This document shows positions 34,404 through 41,910 of a DNA stretch of 64,000 bases, one piece after another. The notes beneath the pieces are model-generated. The model saw nothing but the letters and a program-made list of their open reading frames with translations, had not been told where the DNA came from and searched no databases. The DNA lies in contig DVOW01000055.1 of the NCBI GenBank assembly GCA_018713335.1, positions 1-64,000 on the forward strand. The letters are read 5' to 3'. Origin of the DNA: Candidatus Merdivicinus intestinigallinarum (GTDB lineage: Bacteria > Bacillota > Clostridia > Oscillospirales > Ruminococcaceae). Position numbers and translations under genes: made by a program. Position 1 is the first letter of the stretch. The number at the start of each line of letters is the position of its first letter.

Positions 34404-34574
34404 TTACTCGGCCTGAGGAGCGCCAACGGGGCAGACGTTAGAGCAGTTGCCGCAGTCGATGCAGGTAGCCGCATCGATCACGTATTTGCCGTCGCCTTCA
34501 GAAATTGCGCTGACAGGGCACTCGCCGGCGCAAGCGCCGCAGCTGATGCACTCATCGTTGATTACATATGCCAT
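34404..34574 (-). CDS. 2[4Fe-4S] ferredoxin
   Basis: A 56-aa clostridial-type ferredoxin, full length. Both clusters are intact: CISCGACAGECP (residues about 9-20) and CIDCGNCSNVCP (about 38-49), with internal two-fold symmetry. It carries low-potential electrons in the cytoplasm and is a natural partner for the hydrogenase and other ferredoxin enzymes. ATG 34574 has AAGGAGG about 10 bases upstream; an in-frame extension to 34637 would cover the promoter. It is a single-gene unit with its own promoter and terminator. The -10 region is embedded in a palindrome. Confidence 0.95.
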   Translation of the reverse strand: MAYVINDECISCGACAGECPVSAISEGDGKYVIDAATCIDCGNCSNVCPVGAPQAE

Positions 34575-34607
34575 GGGTATTACACCTCCTTCGCGTTCAC
34601 TGGTACT

Positions 34608-34637
34608 ATTGTACCATATGTTTTCCTGAAAAATCAA
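34608..34637 (-). promoter_or_regulatory. Ferredoxin promoter with palindrome at the -10
   Basis: On the minus strand: TTGATT, 18-base spacer, TACAAT. The -10 sits inside the perfect inverted repeat TGGTAC-TATT-GTACCA (34601-34616 on the plus strand), a possible repressor site. Confidence 0.7.
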
Positions 34638-34663
34638 GGTCTTGCGGAAATTTTCTTCTCAAA

Positions 34664-35521
34664 TTACTCCTCGAGGCCCGCTTTTTCCTCTTTATGGGAT
34701 TTCCCGCCAAACTCCCGAAAGGGCTTGACATCCCGGCGGTGGTACTCAGCCGGTGCGGCGTCGGGCTTCTCGTCCAGCTGGACCTTCAGCGCGCCGGTCA
34801 ACAGGTTGCTGTCCACCACAACGCCCCGGCCGTCGGGGGTTTGGACTGCCGCACCGTTTTTGGGAGTGATCTTCAAAAGCTCCTCGTAAGCGTCCTGCTC
34901 ATATTTTAAGCAGCACATGAGCCGGCCGCAGGTACCGGAAATCTTGGTGGGGTTCAAAGAAAGCCCCTGTTCCTTGGCCATTTTGATGGACACCGGCTGG
35001 AAATCCCCCAAAAAGCTGGAGCAGCAGAAAGGCCGGCCGCAGATGCCGATGCCTCCCAGCATTTTGGCCTCGTCCCGGACGCCGATCTGCCGCAGCTCGA
35101 TGCGGGTGCGGAAGACGCTGGCCAGGTCTTTGACCAGCTCCCGGAAGTCGATGCGCCCATCGGCGGTAAAATAGAAGAGGATCTTGTTGTTGTCAAAAGT
35201 ATATTCCACGTCCACCAGGTTCATCTGGAGCTTGTGACGGGCGATCTTTTCCTGGCAGATCCGGAAGGCTTCCTTTTCCTTCCGGGCATTTTCCGAAAGC
35301 TGTTCCAGGTCCTTTTCGGTGGCAACCCGGATAATGCTCTTCAACGGAGCCACAATGCGGTCGTCCTCCACCATCTGGTTGGCGATGGTGACAGTCCCGC
35401 ACTCTACGCCCCGGGCGGTTTCCACAATGACCCGCTGGCCCACGGGCGCCGTTTTCCCGTTCGGGGAAAAATAATAGGTTTTGCCGGTATTGGAAAACCG
35501 GACGCCAATAATTTCGGTCAT
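34664..35521 (-). CDS. ricT: RicT/YaaT-type PSP1 domain protein
   Basis: A 285-aa protein of the PSP1 family. In Bacillus, RicT (YaaT) works with RicA and RicF, binds [4Fe-4S] clusters, and aids mRNA maturation by RNase Y, sporulation and competence. Conserved features are IIGVRFSNTGKTYYF, ARGVECGTV, LVDVEYTFDNNKILFYF, FRTRIELRQIGVRDEAK and the Cys-rich GGIGICGRPFCCSSFL and GTCGRLMCCLKYE, which hold the cluster Cys. It follows holB by 25 bases, as in the yaaO-tmk-yaaQRS-holB-yaaT order of Bacillus. The last 40 residues are charged and variable. Confidence 0.92.
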   Translation of the reverse strand: MTEIIGVRFSNTGKTYYFSPNGKTAPVGQRVIVETARGVECGTVTIANQMVEDDRIVAPLKSIIRVATEKDLEQLSENARKEKEAFRICQEKIARHKLQMNLVDVEYTFDNNKILFYFTADGRIDFRELVKDLASVFRTRIELRQIGVRDEAKMLGGIGICGRPFCCSSFLGDFQPVSIKMAKEQGLSLNPTKISGTCGRLMCCLKYEQDAYEELLKITPKNGAAVQTPDGRGVVVDSNLLTGALKVQLDEKPDAAPAEYHRRDVKPFREFGGKSHKEEKAGLEE

Positions 35522-35546
35522 AAATTTTATAATTCCCTTTCTCCGC

Positions 35547-36524
35547 TTACAAGGCCCGGGCTTCCATCACTGTTTTCAGCCTGGCTCCCAGAAGCGCCGC
35601 TGTCAGCGGGCAGTTTGCGTTGTATTGCAGGGCTTCACGGACCTCCCCCACTACATCGTGCAGGGCCGCCGCCCGAACAGGCTGGATCCTGCGGGAAAGC
35701 TCCTCCGCGTCCGGGTCCCCCGGTGCGAAAGGCGCCGCGGCAATCCTGCCCAACAGGCCGTCAAAATCCGAAAGCAGCCGGCGCAGGCCTTCCCTGTCCC
35801 CGTCAAAGGGGGCCAATGCCTCCAGCACGTCAAATTCCCGGCGCGCCGTCAGGGCTTTTGCCAGAGCCAGGGCCTGTTCATATCCCCGGCGGACAGAGTC
35901 CTGCTCCAAAAAGGCCAGACTTTTGCCCAGGTTCCCGCCGCCGTACCGGACGGCCCGCCAAAGTTCCTTCCCTTCCAGTCCGGGGAAGCGCTCCCGGAGC
36001 CAGCCGGCCGCCTCCTCGGCGGAAACGCCGAACAGCTCCAGGGTGACGCACCGGGAAGCGATGGTTTCCGGCAAAGCCCGGCGGCTTTTTGCCGTCAGCA
36101 AAAATACAGCGTATGGCGGCGGCTCCTCCAGCACCTTTAACAGGGCGTTGGCGGCAGCCAGGTTCATATCGTCCGCGTCCTCAATGAGGACCACCCGCCA
36201 GTCCGACTCGTTGGGGCGGATAAACACATCCTCCCGCATAGCCCGGATCTGTTCCACCAAAATCGCCGTCTTATCCCCCGGCTTTTTCACCACGGAAAAA
36301 TCCGGATGGACGTTTTTTAAAAACTTGACGCAGGCGCCGCAGCGGCCGCAGGGTTTCGGCCCGCCGCCGCATAAAAGCGCCTGCGCGAAAATCCGGGCTA
36401 AGGTTTTCTTGCCAAGCCCCTGGGCCCCGCAGAGCAGGTACGCGTGGCTTGGCCGCCGGCTTTCCGCCGCGGTCCGCAGCATTCGGACTGCGGCGGAATT
36501 ACCTTGGAACGATGAAAAACCCAT
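35547..36524 (-). CDS. holB: DNA polymerase III delta-prime subunit
   Basis: Clamp-loader subunit of the replicative polymerase; opens and loads the beta sliding clamp. The 325-aa protein carries an AAA+ core: a Walker A-like CGAQGLGKKTLARIFAQ (about residues 32-48), a zinc-finger CGRCGACVKF with an upstream Cys (LLCGGGPKPCG), and a sensor/Walker B region VLIEDADDMNLAAANALLKV continuing to LEEPP. The SRC-like motif is SRCVTLELF. Gene order darA-holB-ricT is conserved in Firmicutes. darA ends 5 bases before it, so the two are co-translated. Confidence 0.92.
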   Translation of the reverse strand: MGFSSFQGNSAAVRMLRTAAESRRPSHAYLLCGAQGLGKKTLARIFAQALLCGGGPKPCGRCGACVKFLKNVHPDFSVVKKPGDKTAILVEQIRAMREDVFIRPNESDWRVVLIEDADDMNLAAANALLKVLEEPPPYAVFLLTAKSRRALPETIASRCVTLELFGVSAEEAAGWLRERFPGLEGKELWRAVRYGGGNLGKSLAFLEQDSVRRGYEQALALAKALTARREFDVLEALAPFDGDREGLRRLLSDFDGLLGRIAAAPFAPGDPDAEELSRRIQPVRAAALHDVVGEVREALQYNANCPLTAALLGARLKTVMEARAL

Positions 36525-36529
36525 CCGGC

Positions 36530-36853
36530 TTAAAGCTTCTCAAAACGCTGGACGTCGGTGACGATAATAGTCGCGCCGCCCACGGTCACTTCCACCGGGA
36601 AGGGGGTATAAGAGCCCAGGCCGTAGCCTGCGGAGGAAGACACCATCTGTTTGCGTTTTTTGGAATGGTCGGCGATAATGCTGATGACCCGATCCACATT
36701 TTCATCCTCGGTACAAATCAGGAAGGTGGTGTTGCCGGCCATCAGGAAACCGCCGGTAGACGCGAGCTTGGTGGCAAAGAACCCGTTTTGGGTCAAAGCG
36801 CCGGAAACAGAAGAGCTGTCGTCGCTGCTGACAATGGCGTAAATAAGTTTCAT
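36530..36853 (-). CDS. darA: Cyclic-di-AMP receptor (DarA/PstA family)
   Basis: A 107-aa PII-like trimeric protein that binds the second messenger c-di-AMP. Conserved blocks are KLIYAIVSSDD at the N-terminus, LTQNGFFATKLASTGGFL (ligand-binding T-loop base) and GNTTFLICTEDENVD. A glycine-rich GGATIIVTDVQRFE ends the protein, as in Bacillus YaaQ. Its downstream effector is not settled in any species. It lies between a decarboxylase-like gene and holB, the same neighbourhood as in Bacillus, although tmk and yaaR, usual members there, are missing. Confidence 0.93.
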   Translation of the reverse strand: MKLIYAIVSSDDSSSVSGALTQNGFFATKLASTGGFLMAGNTTFLICTEDENVDRVISIIADHSKKRKQMVSSSAGYGLGSYTPFPVEVTVGGATIIVTDVQRFEKL

Positions 36854-36902
36854 ACAAGAGGCCTCCTTTGTAAGTATCCTGCAAGCCCAATGGCTTATGT
36901 TC

Positions 36903-38258
36903 TTATTTTACCACTTTCAGAAAAAAATTACCACTGTTTTTCAGAAGTTTTTTTTCATTTTCCCCGATTCGTTCCCCGGCGGCCGCCACCGGGACAGCCG
37001 GCGGGCAGGTGATAACGCTTTCGGCGGCAATCCGGCCCAGGGCGTCCTCCGCCGGGATCCTCTCCCAGGGGGAGAACTCCGCCTGGCGCAGGGTCAGAAC
37101 CGGTTTGGGGCAGGGCTTCTCCGGCCCGTATGGGATGGGCGTCCCGGGGACAAAGCCGGAAAAGGCCTGCTCCAGCCGGACAAAATCCCTTTCCGGGGTC
37201 TGGGGGGAAACCATAAGGATAATTTTCCCGCCTCCGGCGAACTCCGGCTCCATCTGGTGTTCCCGGAGGAACGCCGCCATTTTTTCATGGGTCCAGCCGC
37301 ATTTCCGGCAGTCTATGGTGATTTTGGCCGGGTCCTCCTTCCAGTGCAGGAGGGGAACGCCTTTTTCCCGGAGAATCCCTTCTGTTTTGGAAACCCGCCT
37401 GCACATGGCCGCAAAATCCTCCCGGGCCCGCCCCGCTAAATAGGCATTGCACAAATCCAAAGACGCCAGGATCAAATAGGAGGGGCTTGTGGAGCCAAAG
37501 AGGGCCATGTTGGCCTTCAGGGTTTCTTTGGGGAGGTCCAAATTGCAGTGAAGATACCCGCCGCCGGTGAGGACGGGGAGGGTTTTGTGGGCGCTGTCGC
37601 AGCAAAGGTCCGCCCCCAGGGTCATGGGGTGCCGGTCCTCCGGCAGGAAGCGCAGATGGGCCCCGTGGGCGTTGTCCACTAACAGGATGCCGCCCCGTTT
37701 GTGAACTTCTTCGGAAATGGCGGCGATATCCGCTATGCCGCCGTAATAATCGGGGCTGGTCAGGTAGACGGTTTTGATTTCCGAATCAGCGTCCATGGCG
37801 GCGGCAACCTCCCCGGCTGTGACGGGCCGGAAAAGGCCGTGTTCCCCGTCGTATTCCGGCAAAAGCCAGAGGGGCTGCCAGTCTAAGAGGGTGCAGGCCC
37901 GGACAAAGGCAACGTGGCAGTTTCGCGCCGCCAGGATTTTCCCGCCCAAGGAGTAGGCCGTCCGCACCATGCCCAGAATGGACAGGGTGGACCCTCCCGC
38001 AGAATAACAGGTGGATTTCACCCCGAAAAGCCCGGCAGCAATCTCCTCCGACCGGCCGATGATGCCTTCCGCCTCAAACAGGGCGTCGGCCCCCCTGATC
38101 TCGGTGATATCCAGGGAAAAGGGCAGCTTCTCCCAGCCGGGGAGTCCCGGCGGGTTCCCTTTGTGCCCCGGCATGTGCAGCCGGGAGACGCCGCTTTGTT
38201 CGTAGCGGCGCAGAAAATCAAAGATGGGTGTATCCGGACTGGCGGCGTGCGGCTTCAT
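36903..38258 (-). CDS. Orn/Lys/Arg decarboxylase-type PLP enzyme (SpeA/YaaO-like)
   Basis: A 451-aa fold-type I PLP decarboxylase with the major domain near the N-terminus. Visible blocks are GVSRLHMPGHKGNPPG, the cofactor region LVDNAHGAHLRF, and CCDSAHKTLPVLTGGGYLHC with the Schiff-base Lys. The C-terminal domain is shorter than in biodegradative enzymes, as in YaaO. Family members make agmatine, cadaverine or putrescine; substrate not clear here. ATG 38258 has AAAGGAGAT upstream. Its first 41 bases overlap the 3' end of the radical-SAM gene, so the two are translationally coupled, and darA follows 49 bases downstream. Confidence 0.88.
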   Translation of the reverse strand: MKPHAASPDTPIFDFLRRYEQSGVSRLHMPGHKGNPPGLPGWEKLPFSLDITEIRGADALFEAEGIIGRSEEIAAGLFGVKSTCYSAGGSTLSILGMVRTAYSLGGKILAARNCHVAFVRACTLLDWQPLWLLPEYDGEHGLFRPVTAGEVAAAMDADSEIKTVYLTSPDYYGGIADIAAISEEVHKRGGILLVDNAHGAHLRFLPEDRHPMTLGADLCCDSAHKTLPVLTGGGYLHCNLDLPKETLKANMALFGSTSPSYLILASLDLCNAYLAGRAREDFAAMCRRVSKTEGILREKGVPLLHWKEDPAKITIDCRKCGWTHEKMAAFLREHQMEPEFAGGGKIILMVSPQTPERDFVRLEQAFSGFVPGTPIPYGPEKPCPKPVLTLRQAEFSPWERIPAEDALGRIAAESVITCPPAVPVAAAGERIGENEKKLLKNSGNFFLKVVK

Positions 38259-39357
38259 GGGCAATCTCCTTTAATCGCGGCAGGGCGTATGCGAAAAATT
38301 CTTTGTATGCCGGGCAGAAATAGTTTAAGGGCAGGTGATCCCCCTGCATGGGCTCCCGGTCCCGGCGGCAGCCTCCCCGGCAGATGCCGTAAAACTCGCA
38401 GTCCTTGCATTCTCCGGGGATTTCCAGGGGGACCTGAAGGAACTTCCGGGCGGTTTCGCCCTTCATCATTTCCGGGATGGAATCGGTGCGGATGTTCCCC
38501 AGCTTCCATTCATCCAGGGCGTAAAAGTCGCAGGGGTAGACGGAGCCATCGGCTTCCACCACGTTCTGGATGACGCACCGGCCGGAGAGGCCGCAGCTTT
38601 CCGGCCGGTAGCCCATGACCATGCCCACCAGGTTCTCAAAATAGCGGATGTAGATAAATTCCCCGGCCTTCACGTCCCGGTACCACAGGTCAAAGAGGTC
38701 CTTTAAGAATTTGGCGTACACCTCCGGGGTCAGGGAATAAGGGTTGCTGCCCCGTTCCTCCCCTAACGGGTCCAGGCAGGGGATAAACTGGAGCCACCTT
38801 AAGCCCGACCGCCGGAAAAAGCTGTAGATTTTCCCGATATGGGGGGCCGACTGCCGGGTCACCACCGTCAGGATGTTGAAATCCACCTGTTTGGCCGTCA
38901 AAAGCTGGGCCGTCCGCAACACCCGGCTGAAGGTCCCCTCCCCTTTGACGCCCACCCGGTTGGCGTCGTGGATCTCCTTGGTGCCGTCCATGGACAGGCC
39001 CACCAGGAAATGGTTCTCCCCTAAAAATTCCGCCCATTCCCGGTCGATGGCCATGCCGTTGGTCTGGATGGCGTTGGAAACCCGCAGCCCCGGCCGGGCG
39101 TATTTTTTCTGGAGCTCCACCGCCTTGCGGAAAAAGTCAAGGCCTGCCAAAGTGGGCTCGCCCCCCTGGAAACCGAAGGTGCAGCTGCCCTCCGCCGCTT
39201 CTAATGCCTTGCGGATGAGGATTTCCAGGGTTTCATAAGACATGACGCCGTAGGAAGCCACGTCCCGGTTCTCGCCGATATCGTGGTAAAAACAGTACCG
39301 GCACCGGATGTTGCAGCTGCCGGAGGCCGGTTTGATCAAAAAATTCAGAGGGGGCAT
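38218..39357 (-). CDS. Radical SAM/SPASM protein, anaerobic sulfatase-maturase type
   Basis: A 379-aa radical-SAM enzyme. The SAM cluster motif is CNIRCRYCFY (residues about 14-23), followed by GFQGGEPTL and GLSMDG typical of the anSME subfamily, which oxidises a Cys or Ser of sulfatases to formylglycine. The C-terminal SPASM domain has the Cys set in CGLSGRCVI, YPCDFY, CKDCEFYGICRGGC and FCPAY for two auxiliary clusters. No sulfatase gene is in the window, so the substrate could be elsewhere or a peptide. It sits behind the corA terminator and leads the decarboxylase-darA-holB-ricT operon. Cytoplasmic and strictly oxygen sensitive by family. Confidence 0.88.
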   Translation of the reverse strand: MPPLNFLIKPASGSCNIRCRYCFYHDIGENRDVASYGVMSYETLEILIRKALEAAEGSCTFGFQGGEPTLAGLDFFRKAVELQKKYARPGLRVSNAIQTNGMAIDREWAEFLGENHFLVGLSMDGTKEIHDANRVGVKGEGTFSRVLRTAQLLTAKQVDFNILTVVTRQSAPHIGKIYSFFRRSGLRWLQFIPCLDPLGEERGSNPYSLTPEVYAKFLKDLFDLWYRDVKAGEFIYIRYFENLVGMVMGYRPESCGLSGRCVIQNVVEADGSVYPCDFYALDEWKLGNIRTDSIPEMMKGETARKFLQVPLEIPGECKDCEFYGICRGGCRRDREPMQGDHLPLNYFCPAYKEFFAYALPRLKEIAHEAARRQSGYTHL

Positions 39358-39380
39358 TCAGGTTCTTCCTTTCTGAAAAA

Positions 39381-39405
39381 TAGAAGGGCGGACAAAGCCC
39401 GCCCG
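39381..39405 (-). terminator. Terminator after corA
   Basis: On the minus strand GGGCGGG and CCGCCC pair across a short loop, followed by TTCTATTTTT, just beyond the corA stop and before the radical-SAM gene. Confidence 0.75.
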
Positions 39406-39410
39406 TATCG

Positions 39411-40358
39411 TCATTTAAACATTTTAAACTTGGCTAGAATCGCCGCGGCCGCCAGAACCAGGACCAGAGAAACCAGGACCGGGAACCACCACACCGGGAT
39501 CTGAAGCCCCTCAACGTTCATGCCGTAATAGCCGAACACCATGTTGGGGATGGTCATGAGGATGGTGACCGAGGTCATGACCTTCATGACGATGTTCAAA
39601 TTGTTGGAAATAATGGAGGCGTAAGCGTCCATGGTGCTGGTGAGGATGTTTGTATAGATTTCCGACATCTCCATGGCCTGATGGATCTCAATCAAAACGT
39701 CCTGCATCAGGTCCTCGTCGTCCTCATAAAGGGTCACCAGGTTCCCCCGGGAGATCCGTTTCAAGGTCGCTTCATTGGCCCGGAGGGAGGTGGAAATATA
39801 GACCAGAGACTTTTGCAGGCCCATCAGCTGGATCAGGGCCTCGTTTTTCATGGAGGAGTGCATCTGGCTTTCCATGCTGGTGGCAATGCGGTCAATCATT
39901 TTCAGGTGCAGCAGAAACCGCTGGGCGATGCGCAGAAGAATGGTCAGCAAAAAACGGGTGTGCATCTTGGTCTGGGCCCCCCGGACCATGCCTGCTGCCA
40001 GGTTGTCCAAAAGCTCGCTCTGCTTGGAGCTGATGGTGACAAAATACTGGTCCGTAATGATAATGCCCAAGGGGATGGTGGTAAAGGCCACCGCGCTGTT
40101 TTCCTCATCATTTTCCTCGTCCTTTTCCACCTGGTAGGGGACGTCTACAACGATAAAGGTCTGGTCCTCTTCCTTCTCCGTACGGGAAAGCTCCTCTTCG
40201 TCCAGGGACGCGCTTAAAAAGTCCCGGTCCAAATTCATGGACATCTGCATATACTGGAGCTCCTGCTCTGTAGGATGGACCGCCATGACCCAGCAGCCCG
40301 GTTCTTCCCGGTCCAGCCGCTGAATATGCCCGTCGATGGTTTTATAGAATTTCAGCAT
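39411..40358 (-). CDS. corA: CorA-type magnesium/divalent cation channel
   Basis: A 315-aa homopentameric inner-membrane channel for Mg2+ or Co2+. The large N-terminal cytoplasmic domain (about residues 1-250) ends in a long stalk helix; two membrane helices follow (about 256-278, ending at the filter, and 290-310). The selectivity filter is YGMNVEG, the GMN motif that defines the family. It is the third gene of an operon with two envelope-sugar genes (14 bases after the sugar-phosphate transferase), an odd pairing. GGGGGA precedes the ATG. No Mg2+ riboswitch is seen upstream. Confidence 0.93.
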   Translation of the reverse strand: MLKFYKTIDGHIQRLDREEPGCWVMAVHPTEQELQYMQMSMNLDRDFLSASLDEEELSRTEKEEDQTFIVVDVPYQVEKDEENDEENSAVAFTTIPLGIIITDQYFVTISSKQSELLDNLAAGMVRGAQTKMHTRFLLTILLRIAQRFLLHLKMIDRIATSMESQMHSSMKNEALIQLMGLQKSLVYISTSLRANEATLKRISRGNLVTLYEDDEDLMQDVLIEIHQAMEMSEIYTNILTSTMDAYASIISNNLNIVMKVMTSVTILMTIPNMVFGYYGMNVEGLQIPVWWFPVLVSLVLVLAAAAILAKFKMFK

Positions 40359-40372
40359 ACTGGCCGTCCCCC

Positions 40373-41779
40373 TTATTTGATTTCCTCTGTTTCCTCCAAA
40401 GCAGCCTGATGGCCTTCCAGGTCAATGGGAAGCTCGCCGATGACCCCTTCCGTGCTGTCGGATTTAAAAAGCACCTTGACGGTCTGGAACATAATCCGCA
40501 GGTCCACCCAGATGCTGTACTGCTCGATGTACATTAAATCCAGAATCAGCTTGTCCTTGGGGGTGGTGTTGTATTTTCCCAAAATCTGGGCCAGGCCCGT
40601 AAGGCCCGCCTTGACCTTTAACCGGTAGCGGAACTCCGGCAGGACTTCCACATACTTTTCCGTGATTTCCGCCTGCTCCGGACGGGGGCCCACCACGCTC
40701 ATTTCTCCCTTGAGGATGTTGATAAACTGGGGCAGTTCGTCGATGCGCAGCTTCCGCAGCACCCGGCCCACCTTGGTGATCCGGTCGTCGTCCTGGGAAG
40801 CCAGGCGCTTTTTATTTTTGTCTGCGTCCACGATCATGGTGCGGAATTTGAGCACCTGGAAAATCTGGCCGTCCTTGGTGACACGGGGCTGCTTAAAGAA
40901 AACAGGGCCGCCGTCCTCCAGCTTGATGGCCAGGGCTTCCAGCAGCATAATGGGGCTGGATACCAGGATGGCCAGGGCGGAAACGATAATATCGCAGACC
41001 CGTTTGATGAGGCTCTGCTCGAAGGTCAGGCCGGTGACACGGGATTCCAGCACCGTCACGTCGTCCACCAGCACATGGTGGGAATGCTTGGTGACAATGT
41101 CCGCCAGGTTGGGGGTGAAGTAGATATTTTTCCGGTGCTTGTAGCAGTATTCCACCAGCCGGTCCTTGTCCGACTCGGGCAGGGAGTATAAGAACACCGT
41201 CTGATGGTCCCGAATCACCTGCTTCAGGTTCTCGTCGTTGATGGAGCAGAGGGTGCGGATATCGTACTGCTTTTTATACTTGTTGATCTTGGCGACAAAA
41301 TTGACAAGCCCTTCCTTGTCTCCGTACACCACAGCCACCGTATCCGGGGGATTGATCCGGAAATACAGATAATTCCCCAGATAGGTCGCCAGGTAAATGG
41401 TGATAACCTGCAGGATCACCACGCCGGCGAAGGTAAAGATATCCTGGGTAAGGGTCGCCCGTTCCTCATAGTTAATAAGCATAATGGAAATCTGGAAATA
41501 GGTGATAAGGTCGGTGATAAAGGCGGCGATCATCACAGAATAGGCGATTTCCTTGCTTTTTTTCCGGCCGATGGCAAACCCGCCGTAAATCTTGATGAAG
41601 CAGACCCCGGCCACCGCGAAGGTGGACATGGAGATGGCCGCCGTCCGGGACGCCCGCCAAAGTTCCCTCTCATTCAACCCGAAAAGGCCGAAGAAAATGG
41701 CGAACAGCGCCACAAAAAACAGACCTTTAAATCCCAGCAGGAATGTCCGCTGCAATTTTTTTACGAAATTTTTGACCAT
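40373..41779 (-). CDS. Polyprenyl-phosphate sugar-phosphate transferase (exopolysaccharide initiator)
   Basis: A 468-aa polytopic phosphoglycosyl transferase of the WbaP/bacterial sugar transferase type, which moves a sugar-1-phosphate onto undecaprenyl phosphate to start a surface polysaccharide. Four to five membrane helices occupy about residues 10-135, a CoA-binding-like Rossmann part follows (about 140-250), then the catalytic domain starting KRVCDIIVSALAILVSSP with a re-entrant helix, QPRVTKDGQIFQVLKFRTM, and the strongly conserved DELPQFINILKGEMSVVGPR plus GLTGLAQI. It lies downstream of a GT1-like glycosyltransferase gene and upstream of corA. Confidence 0.92.
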   Translation of the reverse strand: MVKNFVKKLQRTFLLGFKGLFFVALFAIFFGLFGLNERELWRASRTAAISMSTFAVAGVCFIKIYGGFAIGRKKSKEIAYSVMIAAFITDLITYFQISIMLINYEERATLTQDIFTFAGVVILQVITIYLATYLGNYLYFRINPPDTVAVVYGDKEGLVNFVAKINKYKKQYDIRTLCSINDENLKQVIRDHQTVFLYSLPESDKDRLVEYCYKHRKNIYFTPNLADIVTKHSHHVLVDDVTVLESRVTGLTFEQSLIKRVCDIIVSALAILVSSPIMLLEALAIKLEDGGPVFFKQPRVTKDGQIFQVLKFRTMIVDADKNKKRLASQDDDRITKVGRVLRKLRIDELPQFINILKGEMSVVGPRPEQAEITEKYVEVLPEFRYRLKVKAGLTGLAQILGKYNTTPKDKLILDLMYIEQYSIWVDLRIMFQTVKVLFKSDSTEGVIGELPIDLEGHQAALEETEEIK

Positions 41780-41910
41780 AATTCACTGGTACCCCTTCCG
41801 TTTCTTTGAAATTCGCAAAATCTTTCAAGAACGCAGAATGAAAACTAAAAAAGACTTAACCAGGTTATTATACCATATCTTGCCGGAAAAAGCCAGCCTT
41901 TCTTTCGGCA

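Noticed and set aside
36903..38258. Decarboxylase as a thymidylate kinase neighbour fusion
   Set aside because: No P-loop is present; the protein is a clean PLP decarboxylase and tmk is simply absent.
38218..39357. A RiPP or sactipeptide cluster around the radical SAM gene
   Set aside because: No precursor-like small ORF, transporter or protease gene lies nearby; TldD/TldE are 30 kb away.
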